Counted from the stretch's first letter, positions 1-8,328 are shown. The stretch is DNA of 64,000 nucleotides from Streptomyces marianii (GCF_005795905.1 NZ_VAWE01000001.1:3444501-3508500), one strand, 5' to 3'. A program made the numbers and translations. Notes: generated from the letters alone by a model not told the origin.

Positions 1-363
1 CAGGCACTCCAGCGCGCCCGGCAGGCAGCAGCCGAGGACGCCCCCGATACCCACCGCATCCGGGGTGTCCTGGCCGCCAAACACGACCTGGCCCTCCAAC
101 TCATCGGCGACTCACCCCACACCGCCGAACTCATGGACGCCAAAGCCCGGCTCTTCGCCGAGACCTGCTCCACCTTCACCACCGAGCTACGCACCCTGCT
201 CACCGACCTGTTCACCCAGGCCGGAACCACCGACCCCGCACAAGCGGCCGAAGCAGCCGACATCTGCCTCGCCCTCGTCATCGGACTGGAAACCGCCCCC
301 GACAGCCGGCGCCTCCTCCCCCGCGCCGCGGACGCCCTCATCACCGGCCTCCTCCACCAGAAC
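1..363 (+). repeat. Inverted repeat, left arm (continues beyond window)
   Basis: Bases 1-363 are the reverse complement of 698-1060. Base 363 pairs with 698 and base 1 with 1060. I compared the ends and several internal stretches and found no mismatch, and two different reading frames of the two arms give identical peptides. The arm still matches at base 1, so the repeat extends off the window. The arms are separated by 334 bp of unrelated sequence. Confidence 0.9.
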
Positions 364-447
364 ACCCGGCGTCTTCCCCCGGACGGAACGACGCGGGCTC
401 CGCGCTTCCCGTCAGCGGGCGCCCACCCGGGTGCAGCCGCCCGCTGA
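1..447 (+). CDS. TetR-family regulator, 5'-truncated inverted duplicate
   Basis: Open from base 1 in frame and cut by the window edge, so the DNA-binding N-terminus is not seen. The visible part is the ligand-binding region and is the same, residue for residue, as the complete tetR on the opposite strand (662-1243) as far as its motif LLHQN. After that it runs 27 different residues (TRRLPPDG...) to a stop at 445-447. The native C-terminus is therefore replaced by whatever lay at the duplication junction. It is probably a by-product of an inverted duplication and may not be functional. Confidence 0.6.
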   Translation, partial: QALQRARQAAAEDAPDTHRIRGVLAAKHDLALQLIGDSPHTAELMDAKARLFAETCSTFTTELRTLLTDLFTQAGTTDPAQAAEAADICLALVIGLETAPDSRRLLPRAADALITGLLHQNTRRLPPDGTTRAPRFPSAGAHPGAAAR

Positions 448-661
448 CCGGAACAACCGATGCCGCCGCGTCGGCACGGCCACCGCATCCCCGCCGGCAA
501 CCGGCACGGAACACTCCTGCATCGGCTGAGGCGCCCCACCGACCCTTCCCGCGGCTCCCCTCGTCAGGTGACGCCGTCGAGGCTGGGCCGAGGCCTGACA
601 CGGTGCCGCTACGTCTGAGCGGTGAGGACACCGGCGGGCTCGGGGGTCCCACCGGGGTGGG

Positions 662-1243
662 TCAATTGATCAGACACTCCCCCACCACCGTCGTGCCGTT
701 CTGGTGGAGGAGGCCGGTGATGAGGGCGTCCGCGGCGCGGGGGAGGAGGCGCCGGCTGTCGGGGGCGGTTTCCAGTCCGATGACGAGGGCGAGGCAGATG
801 TCGGCTGCTTCGGCCGCTTGTGCGGGGTCGGTGGTTCCGGCCTGGGTGAACAGGTCGGTGAGCAGGGTGCGTAGCTCGGTGGTGAAGGTGGAGCAGGTCT
901 CGGCGAAGAGCCGGGCTTTGGCGTCCATGAGTTCGGCGGTGTGGGGTGAGTCGCCGATGAGTTGGAGGGCCAGGTCGTGTTTGGCGGCCAGGACACCCCG
1001 GATGCGGTGGGTATCGGGGGCGTCCTCGGCTGCTGCCTGCCGGGCGCGCTGGAGTGCCTGGGCGTGGAGGCGTTCGGCGAGCTTGCGGAAGGCGTCGTCC
1101 TTGTTGCGGACGTACTGGTAGACCGCCGACCGGGACACTCCCATCGCGGAGGCGATGTCGTCCATCGTGGTACGCCGTACCCCGTGCCGGACCAGGCAGG
1201 CGTAGGTCGCGTCGAGGACTTCGGAGTGCCGGTCGGCGTCCAT
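662..1243 (-). CDS. TetR/AcrR-family transcriptional regulator
   Basis: 193 residues, the usual length for the family. The N-terminal helix-turn-helix is clear: GVRRTTMDDIASAMGVSRSAVYQY at about residues 20-43, followed by the KDDAF linker. The C-terminal all-alpha domain would bind a small ligand that I cannot name. TetR proteins usually repress a neighbouring enzyme or efflux gene. Here the only candidate is the remnant reading frame that ends just upstream on the same strand at 1247. Start ATG 1243 gives the standard distance to the HTH. Two thirds of the gene is duplicated in inverted orientation at the window edge. Confidence 0.88.
   Translation of the reverse strand: MDADRHSEVLDATYACLVRHGVRRTTMDDIASAMGVSRSAVYQYVRNKDDAFRKLAERLHAQALQRARQAAAEDAPDTHRIRGVLAAKHDLALQLIGDSPHTAELMDAKARLFAETCSTFTTELRTLLTDLFTQAGTTDPAQAAEAADICLALVIGLETAPDSRRLLPRAADALITGLLHQNGTTVVGECLIN
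698..1060 (-). repeat. Inverted repeat, right arm (inside tetR)
   Basis: Reverse complement of 1-363 and wholly inside the complete tetR gene at 662-1243. Near-perfect identity implies a very recent duplication, ongoing conversion, or an assembly fold-back at a contig edge. Confidence 0.9.
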
Positions 1244-1246
1244 GGA

Positions 1247-1381
1247 TCAGCCCAGCTTCTTCAGCAGCTCCCGCGGACAGGCCGTCGGCTCCAGGGTGGG
1301 CAGCGGTTCGCCGTTGCGGAACACGGCCACTCCCTTCTCTCCCTGGGTCGCACCTGTCCCGATCGGATGACCGGGCGACCG
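1247..1381 (-). pseudogene. 3' remnant of an unidentified gene upstream of tetR
   Basis: The minus-strand frame ending at TGA 1247-1249 reads like genuine protein: GVAVFRNGEPLPTLEPTA followed by CPRELLKKLG. It stops 3 nt before the tetR start, the spacing expected of an operon partner. No credible start or longer body is visible upstream in this frame. It is probably the C-terminus of a deleted gene. I do not recognise the family. Confidence 0.25.
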
Positions 1382-1479
1382 CCAGGGCCCGGTGGATCCC
1401 CCGGCCGTCCACCGGCACGGGAGGCGCGGGCCTCGGATCCGATATCACGCCCCCCGGACGGATTACCGGAGGGTACCAA

Positions 1480-1734
1480 ATGGCCTGGCTGCCTCAGGAG
1501 CCGGTGGGGCACGGAGCGGTGGCCCTGCTCGCACAGCAGCCGCCCGCGACGTGGCCGCACGACCTGGACGCCTACGCCGCGAACACGGCATCCTCGGTGG
1601 TCTTCGGGGCCGCCGCACTCGGACGGCTGCCCTATCCCTCGGCCACCCCGGACTGCGGCACCCTCGCGGACCTGTTCACGGCCCCGTCCGCGACCGGGGC
1701 CGCCTCCGGGCCACCGAGATCCCCGACCACATAG
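1480..1734 (+). CDS. Small hypothetical protein (84 aa)
   Basis: The ATG at 1480 follows a strong ribosome site, GGAGGG at 1468-1473, with a 6-nt spacer. The 84-residue product starts MAWLPQEPVGHG and is rich in Ala, Pro and Thr. No domain, signal peptide or membrane segment is evident. The last dozen residues are low complexity, which may mean the original C-terminus was lost, in keeping with the other broken genes in 1-2.1 kb. No function can be assigned. Confidence 0.4.
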   Translation: MAWLPQEPVGHGAVALLAQQPPATWPHDLDAYAANTASSVVFGAAALGRLPYPSATPDCGTLADLFTAPSATGAASGPPRSPTT

Positions 1735-1895
1735 CTCCACGACCGGGATGGAGTCCGGCCCAGTCGATCCGACCGCGCCGGGCATGACGAGCCGGCAGCC
1801 CCACCGCCCGCGGGAGGCGTCTAGGTGGCCGTCCCATACCGCGGGCCGGTGTCGGCCGTTGAGCGTCCGGGCGATGCGCATGAGGGAAAGGGGAC

Positions 1896-2100
1896 GTGAC
1901 CGGGACGGCAAGTGAACCGTGCCGGAATCGTCCGTACCCGGAGCGGCTGCGGCAGCAGTTCGAAGGCGTGATCCGGCGGTTCAGGGCGGGTGTGCAGTGG
2001 CGTGAGGTGCCGAGTGAGTTCGGCGCCTCGACCGTGTCCAACCGGTTCCGGCAGTGGCGGGACGACGGGGCCCTCGAGGCGCTCCTGGAGGGTGATCGCG
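1896..2100 (+). pseudogene. IS5-type transposase, N-terminal remnant
   Basis: A GTG start at 1896 behind GAGGGAAAGGGGAC begins a peptide with the N-terminal signature of IS5-family transposases (DUF4096-like). It reads PYPERLRQQFEG, then FRAGVQWREVPSEFG, then NRFRQWRDDGALEALLEG. Only about 68 residues are recognisable. After 2100 the frame continues as unrelated sequence towards the tRNA, so the DDE catalytic core is absent. I see no second end or inverted repeats. Confidence 0.65.
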
Positions 2101-2225
2101 GAGGCCGCGCCTGGCCCGCGTTGGCCCCCGCACACGCTGGTCAAGCCCCCGGATCCGGGCGTAACAGACTGGGATGGGACGCCTTTTATCGATTCCGCTC
2201 GAAAGATCGCCCCGGAGCAACGAGA

Positions 2226-2267
2226 AGACCCCCGCCGCCCTGCGTCTCCGCAGGTCAACGGGGGTCT
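2226..2267. terminator. Hairpin downstream of tRNA-Tyr
   Basis: A 9-bp perfect stem, AGACCCCCG (2226-2234) with CGGGGGTCT (2259-2267), and a 24-nt loop that itself contains TGCG/CGCA. It lies 10 nt past the tRNA 3' end on the minus strand and probably terminates the tRNA transcript. Confidence 0.6.
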
Positions 2268-2276
2268 CACTTCGCG

Positions 2277-2358
2277 TGGCGGCGCCAGGATTCGAACCTG
2301 GGTAGGCTAAGCCGACGGATTTACAGTCCGCTCCCATTGGCCACTCGGGCACACCGCC
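2277..2358 (-). tRNA. tRNA-Tyr (GTA anticodon)
   Basis: A class II tRNA of 82 nt. The 7-bp acceptor stem GGCGGTG/CGCCGCC has one G-U pair. The anticodon loop is CTGTAAA with anticodon GTA, there is a long variable arm, and the T arm is CCAGG-TTCGAAT-CCTGG. The discriminator is A and CCA is not encoded. It stands alone, with a rho-independent-like hairpin just downstream. Confidence 0.95.
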
Positions 2359-2548
2359 ATGGGATGTCGCTCCGGAGCCGTTTTCGCGCGGCGTTCCGTG
2401 GCAACGACGTAAACGATACCTGATCCCCAGGGGTGCTCCGCCACCGGATTGATCAGCGCCTCCGGCCGGTGCGGGTGGCTAGGCTTTGCGGTGGCGGTCC
2501 GGGCATCCGGCCGTGCTTCTACCCACCCGATACAAGGAGCCACAGGAC

Positions 2549-3037
2549 ATGGCCGACTCCAGTTTCGACATCGTCTCGAAGGTCGAGCGGCAGGAGGTCG
2601 ACAACGCCCTCAACCAGGCCGCCAAGGAGATCTCGCAGCGCTACGACTTCAAGGGCACCGGCGCGACCATCGAGTGGTCCGGCGAGAAGATCCTGATGCA
2701 GGCGAGCGGGGAGGAGCGGGTCAAGGCGATCCTCGACATCTTCCAGTCCAAGCTGATCAAGCGGGGAATCTCGCTGAAGGCGCTGGAGGCGGGAGAGCCC
2801 CAGCTCTCCGGCAAGGAGTACAAGATCTTCGCGTCGATCCAGGAGGGCATCTCCCAGGAGAACGCGAAGAAGGTCGCCAAGGCCATCCGCGACGAGGGCC
2901 CGAAGGGCGTCAAGGCGCAGGTGCAGGGCGACGAGCTGCGGGTCAGCTCGAAGAGCCGCGACGACCTGCAGGCGGTCATCGCGCTGTTGAAGGGGAAGGA
3001 CTTCGACTTCGCCCTTCAGTTCGTGAACTACCGCTGA
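2549..3037 (+). CDS. YajQ family nucleotide-binding protein
   Basis: 162 residues, the full family length, beginning [17 protein letters not shown] and ending FVNYR. The family hallmarks are present: SFDIVS at the N-terminus, [17 protein letters not shown] and the C-terminal [17 protein letters not shown]. Some members bind cyclic di-GMP and others bind nucleotides or RNA, so the ligand here is uncertain. The ATG at 2549 is chosen because AAGGAG (2534-2539) lies 9 nt upstream. The gene is followed by a strong hairpin and is probably monocistronic. Confidence 0.93.
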   Translation: MADSSFDIVSKVERQEVDNALNQAAKEISQRYDFKGTGATIEWSGEKILMQASGEERVKAILDIFQSKLIKRGISLKALEAGEPQLSGKEYKIFASIQEGISQENAKKVAKAIRDEGPKGVKAQVQGDELRVSSKSRDDLQAVIALLKGKDFDFALQFVNYR

Positions 3038-3082
3038 GCCGTGACCGCCGCTGAGCCGTCCGGCCGTGCGGAGACAGGCACT

Positions 3083-3115
3083 CGGGGGTGGTGCGGCCGG
3101 GCCGCACCACCCCCG
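3083..3115. terminator. Terminator hairpin after yajQ-family gene
   Basis: Perfect 15-bp stem, 3083-3097 with 3101-3115 (CGGGGGTGGTGCGGC and its complement), with a 3-nt loop. It lies 45 nt past the stop codon. There is no T-run, as is usual in high-GC actinobacteria. Confidence 0.75.
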
Positions 3116-3238
3116 CCTCGCGTCCCGGTGCGGGCCGGAAGCGACCTCCGAATACCGTCGGTGCGGTCGGCCCCCGCGCCGCGGAGTCATGGAGGCGGGA
3201 CCGCGGAAGGACGGGCCCACGGCGGAGAGGAAAGAGCC

Positions 3239-3745
3239 ATGACGGTGTACACGACGGTCGACAGCCCGCTCGGTGAGCTGCTGCTGGTCGGCGAGGAGTC
3301 CGCGACCGCCGTAGGCGGGACCGCGCTCGTCTCGCTCTCGCTGCCCGGGCAGAAGGGCGCGGCGGAGGTGCGGGAGGGCCGGAGGCCCGCGCCGGAGGAG
3401 TTCGAGGAGATCACCGCGCAGCTCCGGGCCTACTTCGCCGGGGAGCTGACGTCCTTCTCGGTCGAGTTCGCGAGGGGCGCCGGCACGGACTTCCAGCGGC
3501 GCGTCTGGCAGGCGGTGGAGGAGATTCCCTACGGGCGGACGGCGACCTACGGCCAGATCGCCGAGCGGGTCGGCGCCGCGGGGGCCGGGGTGCGGGCGGT
3601 GGGGACGGCCGTCGGCCGCAATCCGCTGCTGATCGTGCGGCCGTGCCACCGGGTGATCGGCGCCGACGGCGCACTGCGCGGGTACGCGGGGGGCCTGCCG
3701 TGCAAGGAGCGGCTCCTCGGGTTGGAAGGCGCGCTGGTGCCGTGA
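3239..3745 (+). CDS. ogt: Methylated-DNA-[protein]-cysteine S-methyltransferase
   Basis: 168 residues. The enzyme removes O6-alkyl groups from guanine by transfer to its own cysteine and is used once. The active site PCHRV has Cys136. The helix-turn-helix/arginine-finger region (YGRTATYGQIAERVG, then AVGTAVGRNPL) precedes it as in Ogt. The ATG at 3239 sits behind GAGAGGAAAGAG. The stop overlaps the GTG of the downstream alkB-type gene (GTGA at 3742-3745), so the two direct-reversal repair genes are translationally coupled. Confidence 0.95.
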   Translation: MTVYTTVDSPLGELLLVGEESATAVGGTALVSLSLPGQKGAAEVREGRRPAPEEFEEITAQLRAYFAGELTSFSVEFARGAGTDFQRRVWQAVEEIPYGRTATYGQIAERVGAAGAGVRAVGTAVGRNPLLIVRPCHRVIGADGALRGYAGGLPCKERLLGLEGALVP

Positions 3746-4413
3746 GCGAAGGACTCTTCCCGCGGGAGCGGGCCGAGCCGGCGCCGGGGGCGGTGCACGT
3801 CCCCGGCTGGCTGTCCACCGCCCGGCAGCGGGAACTCGTCACGGTGTGCAGGGAGTGGGCGCGCGGACCGGTCCCGATCCGGCACACCAGGCTGCCGACG
3901 GGCGGGGTGATGTCCGTGCGGACGGTCTGCCTCGGGTGGCACTGGCAGCCGTACCGGTACACCCGGACCGCCGACGACGTGAACGGCGCCCGGGTCGCCG
4001 GATTCCCCGACTGGCTGGCGGAGTTGGGACGCGAGGCGCTGGCCGTCTCGTACGGCGGCACCGCGGTGGCCGACGGGAGCGGCAGGCCGTACGCGCCGGA
4101 CACCGCGCTCGTCAACTTCTACGACGGGGACGCCAGGATGGGCATGCACCAGGACAAGGACGAGCGGTCCGGCGCCCCGGTGGTGTCTCTCAGCGTCGGC
4201 GACACCTGCGTCTTCCGCTTCGGGAACACCGCGAACCGCGGCCGGCCTTACACGGACGTCGAGTTGGCGTCCGGCGACCTGTTCGTCTTCGGCGGGCCGT
4301 CCCGCTTCGCCTACCACGGGGTGCCCAGGGTCCTTCCGGGCACGGCCGATCCCGCGCTGGGTCTGGCCGGCCGGCTGAACATCACCCTGCGCGAGACCGG
4401 CCTCCGGGATTGA
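3742..4413 (+). CDS. alkB: AlkB-type 2-oxoglutarate/Fe(II) DNA dealkylase
   Basis: 223 residues. It should oxidatively demethylate 1-methyladenine and 3-methylcytosine. The iron triad is visible: H136-x-D138 in GMHQDKDE and a distal His in FAYHGVPRV. The 2-oxoglutarate-binding arginines lie in GRLNITLRET. The substrate-loop motif ALVNFYDGDARMG precedes the HxD as in bacterial AlkB. The GTG start at 3742 overlaps the ogt stop by 4 nt. Together the pair repairs O6-alkyl and N-alkyl lesions. Confidence 0.93.
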   Translation: MSEGLFPRERAEPAPGAVHVPGWLSTARQRELVTVCREWARGPVPIRHTRLPTGGVMSVRTVCLGWHWQPYRYTRTADDVNGARVAGFPDWLAELGREALAVSYGGTAVADGSGRPYAPDTALVNFYDGDARMGMHQDKDERSGAPVVSLSVGDTCVFRFGNTANRGRPYTDVELASGDLFVFGGPSRFAYHGVPRVLPGTADPALGLAGRLNITLRETGLRD

Positions 4414-4424
4414 GCGCCCCGGTT

Positions 4425-4446
4425 CGGCCGGGGGCGGCCCCGGCCG
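4425..4446. terminator. Convergent hairpin between alkB and the GlsB-like gene
   Basis: 9-bp perfect stem CGGCCGGGG (4425-4433) and CCCCGGCCG (4438-4446) with a 4-nt loop. It lies in the 39-nt gap between two convergent genes and can serve both. Confidence 0.5.
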
Positions 4447-4452
4447 GCTTTG

Positions 4453-4722
4453 TCAGCGCGACCGTGAATGGCCGAAGAGGATGCGGTAGGCGATGAGCAG
4501 GACGAGCGCGCCACCGATGGCGGAGACCCATGTGGCGCCGTCGTAGAAGTCCTTGGTGATCGGACGGTCCAGGAAGCGGGACGATATCCAGCCACCGACG
4601 AAGGCGCCGGCGACACCGATGAGGGTGGTGCCGATCAGTCCGCCCGGGTCGCGGCCCGGCAGCAGGATCTTGGCGATGATCCCGGCGAGCAGACCGAGGA
4701 CGATCCAGCTGATGATGCCCAT
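4453..4722 (-). CDS. GlsB/YeaQ/YmgE-family stress membrane protein
   Basis: 89 residues with three hydrophobic segments (about residues 2-20, 28-48 and 64-84), the size and pattern of the transglycosylase-associated/GlsB family. The hallmark Gly-rich segment GLLAGIIAKILLPGRDPGG is near the N-terminus. It is an integral membrane protein of unknown biochemical role, often linked to general stress. It is transcribed away from the permease gene at 4838, so the two share a 115-bp promoter region. Confidence 0.9.
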   Translation of the reverse strand: MGIISWIVLGLLAGIIAKILLPGRDPGGLIGTTLIGVAGAFVGGWISSRFLDRPITKDFYDGATWVSAIGGALVLLIAYRILFGHSRSR

Positions 4723-4837
4723 GCCATGACCTGCCTTTCCTCGTGCGCGTCCCCGGACTCCTGCCCGTAGCGCGCTGCTGTCATGTCAGACGCCGGCGGG
4801 GCGGAGCGCGGTTGCGGCCGTCAGTAGGGTGCGATGC

Positions 4838-6082
4838 ATGACACAGGAACTGCGCAGGTCGCTGGGCGTGTTCGACGCGGTCGTCATCGGGCTCGGCGCG
4901 ATGATCGGCGCCGGGGTCTTCGTCGCACCGGCGCCCGCGGCCGCGGCGGCCGGCACCGGTCCGCTGCTGCTCCTGGCGCTGGGACTGGCCGCGGTCGTGG
5001 CGTACTGCAACGCCACCGCGTCGGCCCGGCTCGCGGCCCGCTACCCGGCCTCGGGCGGGACGTACGTGTACGGGCGGGAGCGGCTGGGCCCGTTCTGGGG
5101 CTATCTCGCGGGCTGGGGCTTCGTCGTCGGGAAGACCGCCTCGTGCGCGGCGATGGCACTGACCGCGGGGGCCTACCTCTGGCCCGAGCAGGCACACGCC
5201 GTCGCGGTGGCCGCGGTCGTGGCGCTGACGGCCGTGAACTACGGCGGCGTTCAGAAGTCCGCCCGGCTGACCCGGGCGATCGTCGCGGTCGTGCTGGCGG
5301 TCCTGGCGGCGGCGGTCGTCGCCTCCCTCACCTCCCCGTCCGCTGCCCCCGGCCGTCTGCTGTCGGGTGGCTCCGGCGGCGGCGCGGGCGGTGTGCTGCA
5401 GGCTGCCGGACTGCTGTTCTTCGCGTTCGCCGGGTACGCGCGGATCGCCACGCTCGGCGAGGAGGTGCGGGATCCGGCCCGGACGATCCCGCGTGCGATC
5501 CCGCTGGCCCTGGGGATCGCGCTGGGCGTGTACGTGGTCGTGGCCTGTGCGGTCCTCTCCGTGCTGGGCGCGGAGGGACTCGGCGGGGCGACGGCTCCCC
5601 TGGCCGACGCCGTCCGGGCGGCCGGGGCGGAGAGGCTGGCCCCCGTCGTACGGGTCGGAGCGGCGGTGGCCGCCCTCGGAGCGCTGCTGGCACTGATCCT
5701 CGGTGTCTCCCGGACGACGCTCGCAATGGCCCGGGACGGCCATCTGCCGCGCACTCTCGCGGCCATCCACCCCCGCTTCCAGGTGCCGCACCACGCCGAG
5801 CTCGCGGTGGGGGCGGTGGTCGCCGTGGTGGCTGCGACGGCGGACCTGCGGGGCGCGATCGGCTTCTCGTCGTTCGGCGTGCTCGTGTACTACGCCATCG
5901 CCAACGCCTCGGCGTGGACACTCGGATCCCGGGGAAGGGCCCTCACGGTCGTCGGGTTGGCGGGCTGTCTGGTGCTGGCTCTCGCACTGCCGTTGGCGTC
6001 GGTGGTGGCGGGCGCGGCGGTGCTGGCGGCGGGCGCGGCGGCGTACGCGGTACGGGGGCGGGCCGGCGGTGATCGCCCCTGA
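4838..6082 (+). CDS. APC-family amino-acid permease
   Basis: 414 residues with about 12 hydrophobic segments. The first helix carries the APC substrate and Na+ site motif GLGAMIGAGVFVAP. The helix 6 region is GLLFFAFAGYARIATLGEE, and ARDGHLPRTLAAIHPRF follows a later helix, both typical of the APC superfamily. It probably takes up amino acids by proton or sodium symport; specificity cannot be read. ATG 4838 is preferred over an in-frame GTG at 4829. It is divergent from the GlsB-like gene and is followed by a palindromic hairpin. Confidence 0.88.
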   Translation: MTQELRRSLGVFDAVVIGLGAMIGAGVFVAPAPAAAAAGTGPLLLLALGLAAVVAYCNATASARLAARYPASGGTYVYGRERLGPFWGYLAGWGFVVGKTASCAAMALTAGAYLWPEQAHAVAVAAVVALTAVNYGGVQKSARLTRAIVAVVLAVLAAAVVASLTSPSAAPGRLLSGGSGGGAGGVLQAAGLLFFAFAGYARIATLGEEVRDPARTIPRAIPLALGIALGVYVVVACAVLSVLGAEGLGGATAPLADAVRAAGAERLAPVVRVGAAVAALGALLALILGVSRTTLAMARDGHLPRTLAAIHPRFQVPHHAELAVGAVVAVVAATADLRGAIGFSSFGVLVYYAIANASAWTLGSRGRALTVVGLAGCLVLALALPLASVVAGAAVLAAGAAAYAVRGRAGGDRP

Positions 6083-6092
6083 CACTCGGCCC

Positions 6093-6115
6093 CGAGGAGG
6101 TCGACGACCTCCTCG
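6093..6115. terminator. Palindrome downstream of the permease gene
   Basis: CGAGGAGGTCG (6093-6103), A, CGACCTCCTCG (6105-6115). This 11-bp near-uninterrupted palindrome lies 11 nt past the permease stop, followed by AAGGGG, and would fold as a stem with a small loop. It lies between convergent genes. Confidence 0.5.
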
Positions 6116-6261
6116 AAGGGGCTCGTCGGCCTACGCCTGCATCGGCCGCTCCCGCTCGCCCGCTCCCTCGTCACCGGCCGCGCCGCAGCTCCGTGCAGGG
6201 CGTCAACGGCTCGGGGCTCACGGGGTGCCGTCCCGCGGGCTCGGGGCTCGGGGCTCCGGTC

Positions 6262-6654
6262 TCACCTCGCCGTGAACGGCTGGTCGGTCGGCACGATCTC
6301 CTTGCCGAGCGGCAGCAGCGAGACGGGGATCAGCTTGAAGTTCGCGAGGCCCAGCGGGATGCCGATGATGGTGAGGCACAGGGCGATGCCCGTGACGACG
6401 TGCCCGAGCGCCAGCCACCAGCCGGCCAGGATCAGCCAGAGCACGTTCCCGATGCAGGAGGGCGCGCCCGCGTCCCTGCGTTCCACCACCGTCTGGCCGA
6501 AGGGCCACAGCGCGTAGACGCCGATGCGGAAGGCGGCCAGGCCGAAGGGGATGCCGATGATGGTGATGCACAGCAGGACGCCGGCCAGCAGATAGCCGAG
6601 GAACATCCAGAAGCCGCAGAGGATGAGCCAGATGACGTTCAGGATTGTCTTCAT
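6262..6654 (-). CDS. YccF domain membrane protein
   Basis: 130 residues made of two similar halves. Each contains the YccF repeat: [23 protein letters not shown] then GLAAFRI, and [15 protein letters not shown] then [15 protein letters not shown]. Each half is hydrophobic, so this is an inner-membrane protein of unknown function. The ATG overlaps the htpX stop (ATGA, 6651-6654), which makes it the second gene of an htpX operon and suggests a role in membrane stress or quality control. Confidence 0.9.
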   Translation of the reverse strand: MKTILNVIWLILCGFWMFLGYLLAGVLLCITIIGIPFGLAAFRIGVYALWPFGQTVVERRDAGAPSCIGNVLWLILAGWWLALGHVVTGIALCLTIIGIPLGLANFKLIPVSLLPLGKEIVPTDQPFTAR

Positions 6655-7514
6655 GGGCGGTGACCTGCCATCTGTTCGAGACGGGCGATGCGTTCGGCCA
6701 TCGGCGGGTGGGTGCTGAACAGCTTGGTGACGCTCCGGCCCGGTCGGAAGGGGTTGGCGATCATCATATGGCTCGCCGTCTCGATCTTCGGCTCGGGCGG
6801 CAGGGGCAACTGCTTGGCGCCCTCCTCCAACTTGCGCAGGGCGCTCGCAAGGGCGAGCGGGTCGCCGGTGAGCCTGGCCCCGTCGGCGTCGGCCTCGAAC
6901 TCGCGGGAGCGGCTGATGGCGAGTTGGATGACGGACGCCGCGAGCGGACCCAGGATCATGATGAGGAGCAGGCCGAGCAGCCCGGGGCCGTCGTCGTCGT
7001 CCGAGCGGCCTATGGGAATCAGCCAGGCGAAGTTCACCAGGAACATGATCACTGAGGCGAGGGCGCCGGCGACGGACGAGATGAGGATGTCCCGGTTGTA
7101 GACGTGGCTCAGCTCATGGCCGAGGACCGCCCGCAGTTCCCGCTCGTTGAGGATCCGCAGGATGCCCTCGGTGCAGCAGACCGCCGCGTTGCGCGGATTG
7201 CGCCCCGTGGCGAAGGCGTTCGGCGCCTGGGTCGGCGAGATGTACAGCCGGGGCATCGGCTGACGGGCCTGTGTGGAGAGCTCGCGGACGATCCGGTACA
7301 GCGCGGGCGCCTCGAACTCGCTGACCGGCCGGGCGCGCATGGCCCGGAGCGCGATCTTGTCGCTGTTCCAGTACGCGTACGCGTTCGTCCCCAGGGCCAC
7401 GACGACGGCGACGATCAGGCCCGTACGGCCGAAGAGACTGCCGATGACGATGATGAGGGCGGACAGCCCCCCGAGGAGAACGGCAGTCCTCAGTCCGTTG
7501 TGCCGGCGGTGCAC
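6651..7514 (-). CDS. htpX: HtpX zinc metalloprotease
   Basis: 287 residues. It is a membrane-embedded M48 peptidase that degrades damaged membrane proteins. The zinc motif HELSH (within [14 protein letters not shown]) and the third-ligand glutamate in [12 protein letters not shown] are both present. Two N-terminal and two central hydrophobic hairpins match the family, and the C-terminal [13 protein letters not shown] is the HtpX signature. The frame is open further upstream, but GTG 7514 is chosen because GGAGG lies about 8 nt before it and the product then has normal HtpX length. Confidence 0.93.
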   Translation of the reverse strand: MHRRHNGLRTAVLLGGLSALIIVIGSLFGRTGLIVAVVVALGTNAYAYWNSDKIALRAMRARPVSEFEAPALYRIVRELSTQARQPMPRLYISPTQAPNAFATGRNPRNAAVCCTEGILRILNERELRAVLGHELSHVYNRDILISSVAGALASVIMFLVNFAWLIPIGRSDDDDGPGLLGLLLIMILGPLAASVIQLAISRSREFEADADGARLTGDPLALASALRKLEEGAKQLPLPPEPKIETASHMMIANPFRPGRSVTKLFSTHPPMAERIARLEQMAGHRP

Positions 7515-7677
7515 GGTACGCCCTCCAAGTGGTTCGGCAGGGGAACCCTCTGCGGTCGTGGTCCGCTCTCCAGTGGACCCTCCCGTACTGGTCAACGCCA
7601 GGCGGGAGCCGCGGGTTCCCCCGCCGCCACGGGCGGGGAGCCCGGCATCGCTGGGCCGTTCGGGTGACCCGGCCGGC

Positions 7678-8136
7678 TCAGCGCTGGGAGGGGAGCACCC
7701 CGGCCTTCTCCAGTGCCTCGGGGAGAGGCTCCACATCGCTCGTGCAGTGCGCGCAGCGGCTGGCGATCGCGGGGATCTCCGTGTAGCAGCGCGGGCAGTC
7801 GCGCACCGCCGCCTTGATGCTGACCGGCTCCTCCTTGGTGAAGCGGTTCTGCACCTTCAGCATCGGGACGACGACGCAGAAGTAGAGGACGGCGGCGGTG
7901 ATCACGAAGGCGATGGTGGCGCTGATGAAGAGGCCGTAGGGAAACTTCACCCCCTGGACCGTGAAGGCCGCCTTGCTGAAGTCCCCGGCGCCCTGCGTGG
8001 CCACGCCGATCAGCGGGGTGATGAAGGCGTTGGTGAGCCCCGTGACGACCGCCGTGAAGGCGGAGCCGACCGCGAGGCCGATCGCCATCGTGATCACGTT
8101 TCCACGGAGGATGAAGTCCTTGAATCCGCTCAGCAC
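7678..8136 (-). CDS. mscL: Large-conductance mechanosensitive channel MscL with Cys-rich tail
   Basis: 152 residues from GTG 8136, which follows GAGGGAG by 7 nt. An ATG at 8166 is in frame but poorly placed. The N-terminus [26 protein letters not shown] is the MscL S1/TM1 signature. TM2 is around residues 70-95. The channel opens under membrane tension during hypo-osmotic shock. Unusually for classical MscL, the cytoplasmic C-terminus carries two CxxC pairs (CPRC and CAHC, 14 residues between them), a zinc-ribbon-like element that could bind a metal or respond to redox state. Confidence 0.92.
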   Translation of the reverse strand: MLSGFKDFILRGNVITMAIGLAVGSAFTAVVTGLTNAFITPLIGVATQGAGDFSKAAFTVQGVKFPYGLFISATIAFVITAAVLYFCVVVPMLKVQNRFTKEEPVSIKAAVRDCPRCYTEIPAIASRCAHCTSDVEPLPEALEKAGVLPSQR

Positions 8137-8328
8137 AGCGGTACTCCCTCGTCGTTCTGCGGCCATGTCGTTCCTGCTGCTCGTCCGGATGCGGTCAACA
8201 CCGTGCCCGCTCGGGGCACCGCTTGTCGAACCGACGGATCCGCCTACCCGGCGCAGCGCGTTCCACGGCTGCCGGGAGGACACGTGTCCGGTGCCGCGCG
8301 GGCGACCTGCGGTTCTGTCGTGCGCCCG

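Noticed and set aside
1..1060. Terminal inverted repeat of a linear Streptomyces chromosome
   Set aside because: The arms are only 334 bp apart within one locus and the region carries core genes; chromosome TIRs lie at the two distant ends.
8137..8283. Longer MscL N-terminus starting at 8166 or 8283
   Set aside because: GTG 8136 has the best ribosome site and gives the standard MscL N-terminus; the extra residues are not MscL-like.
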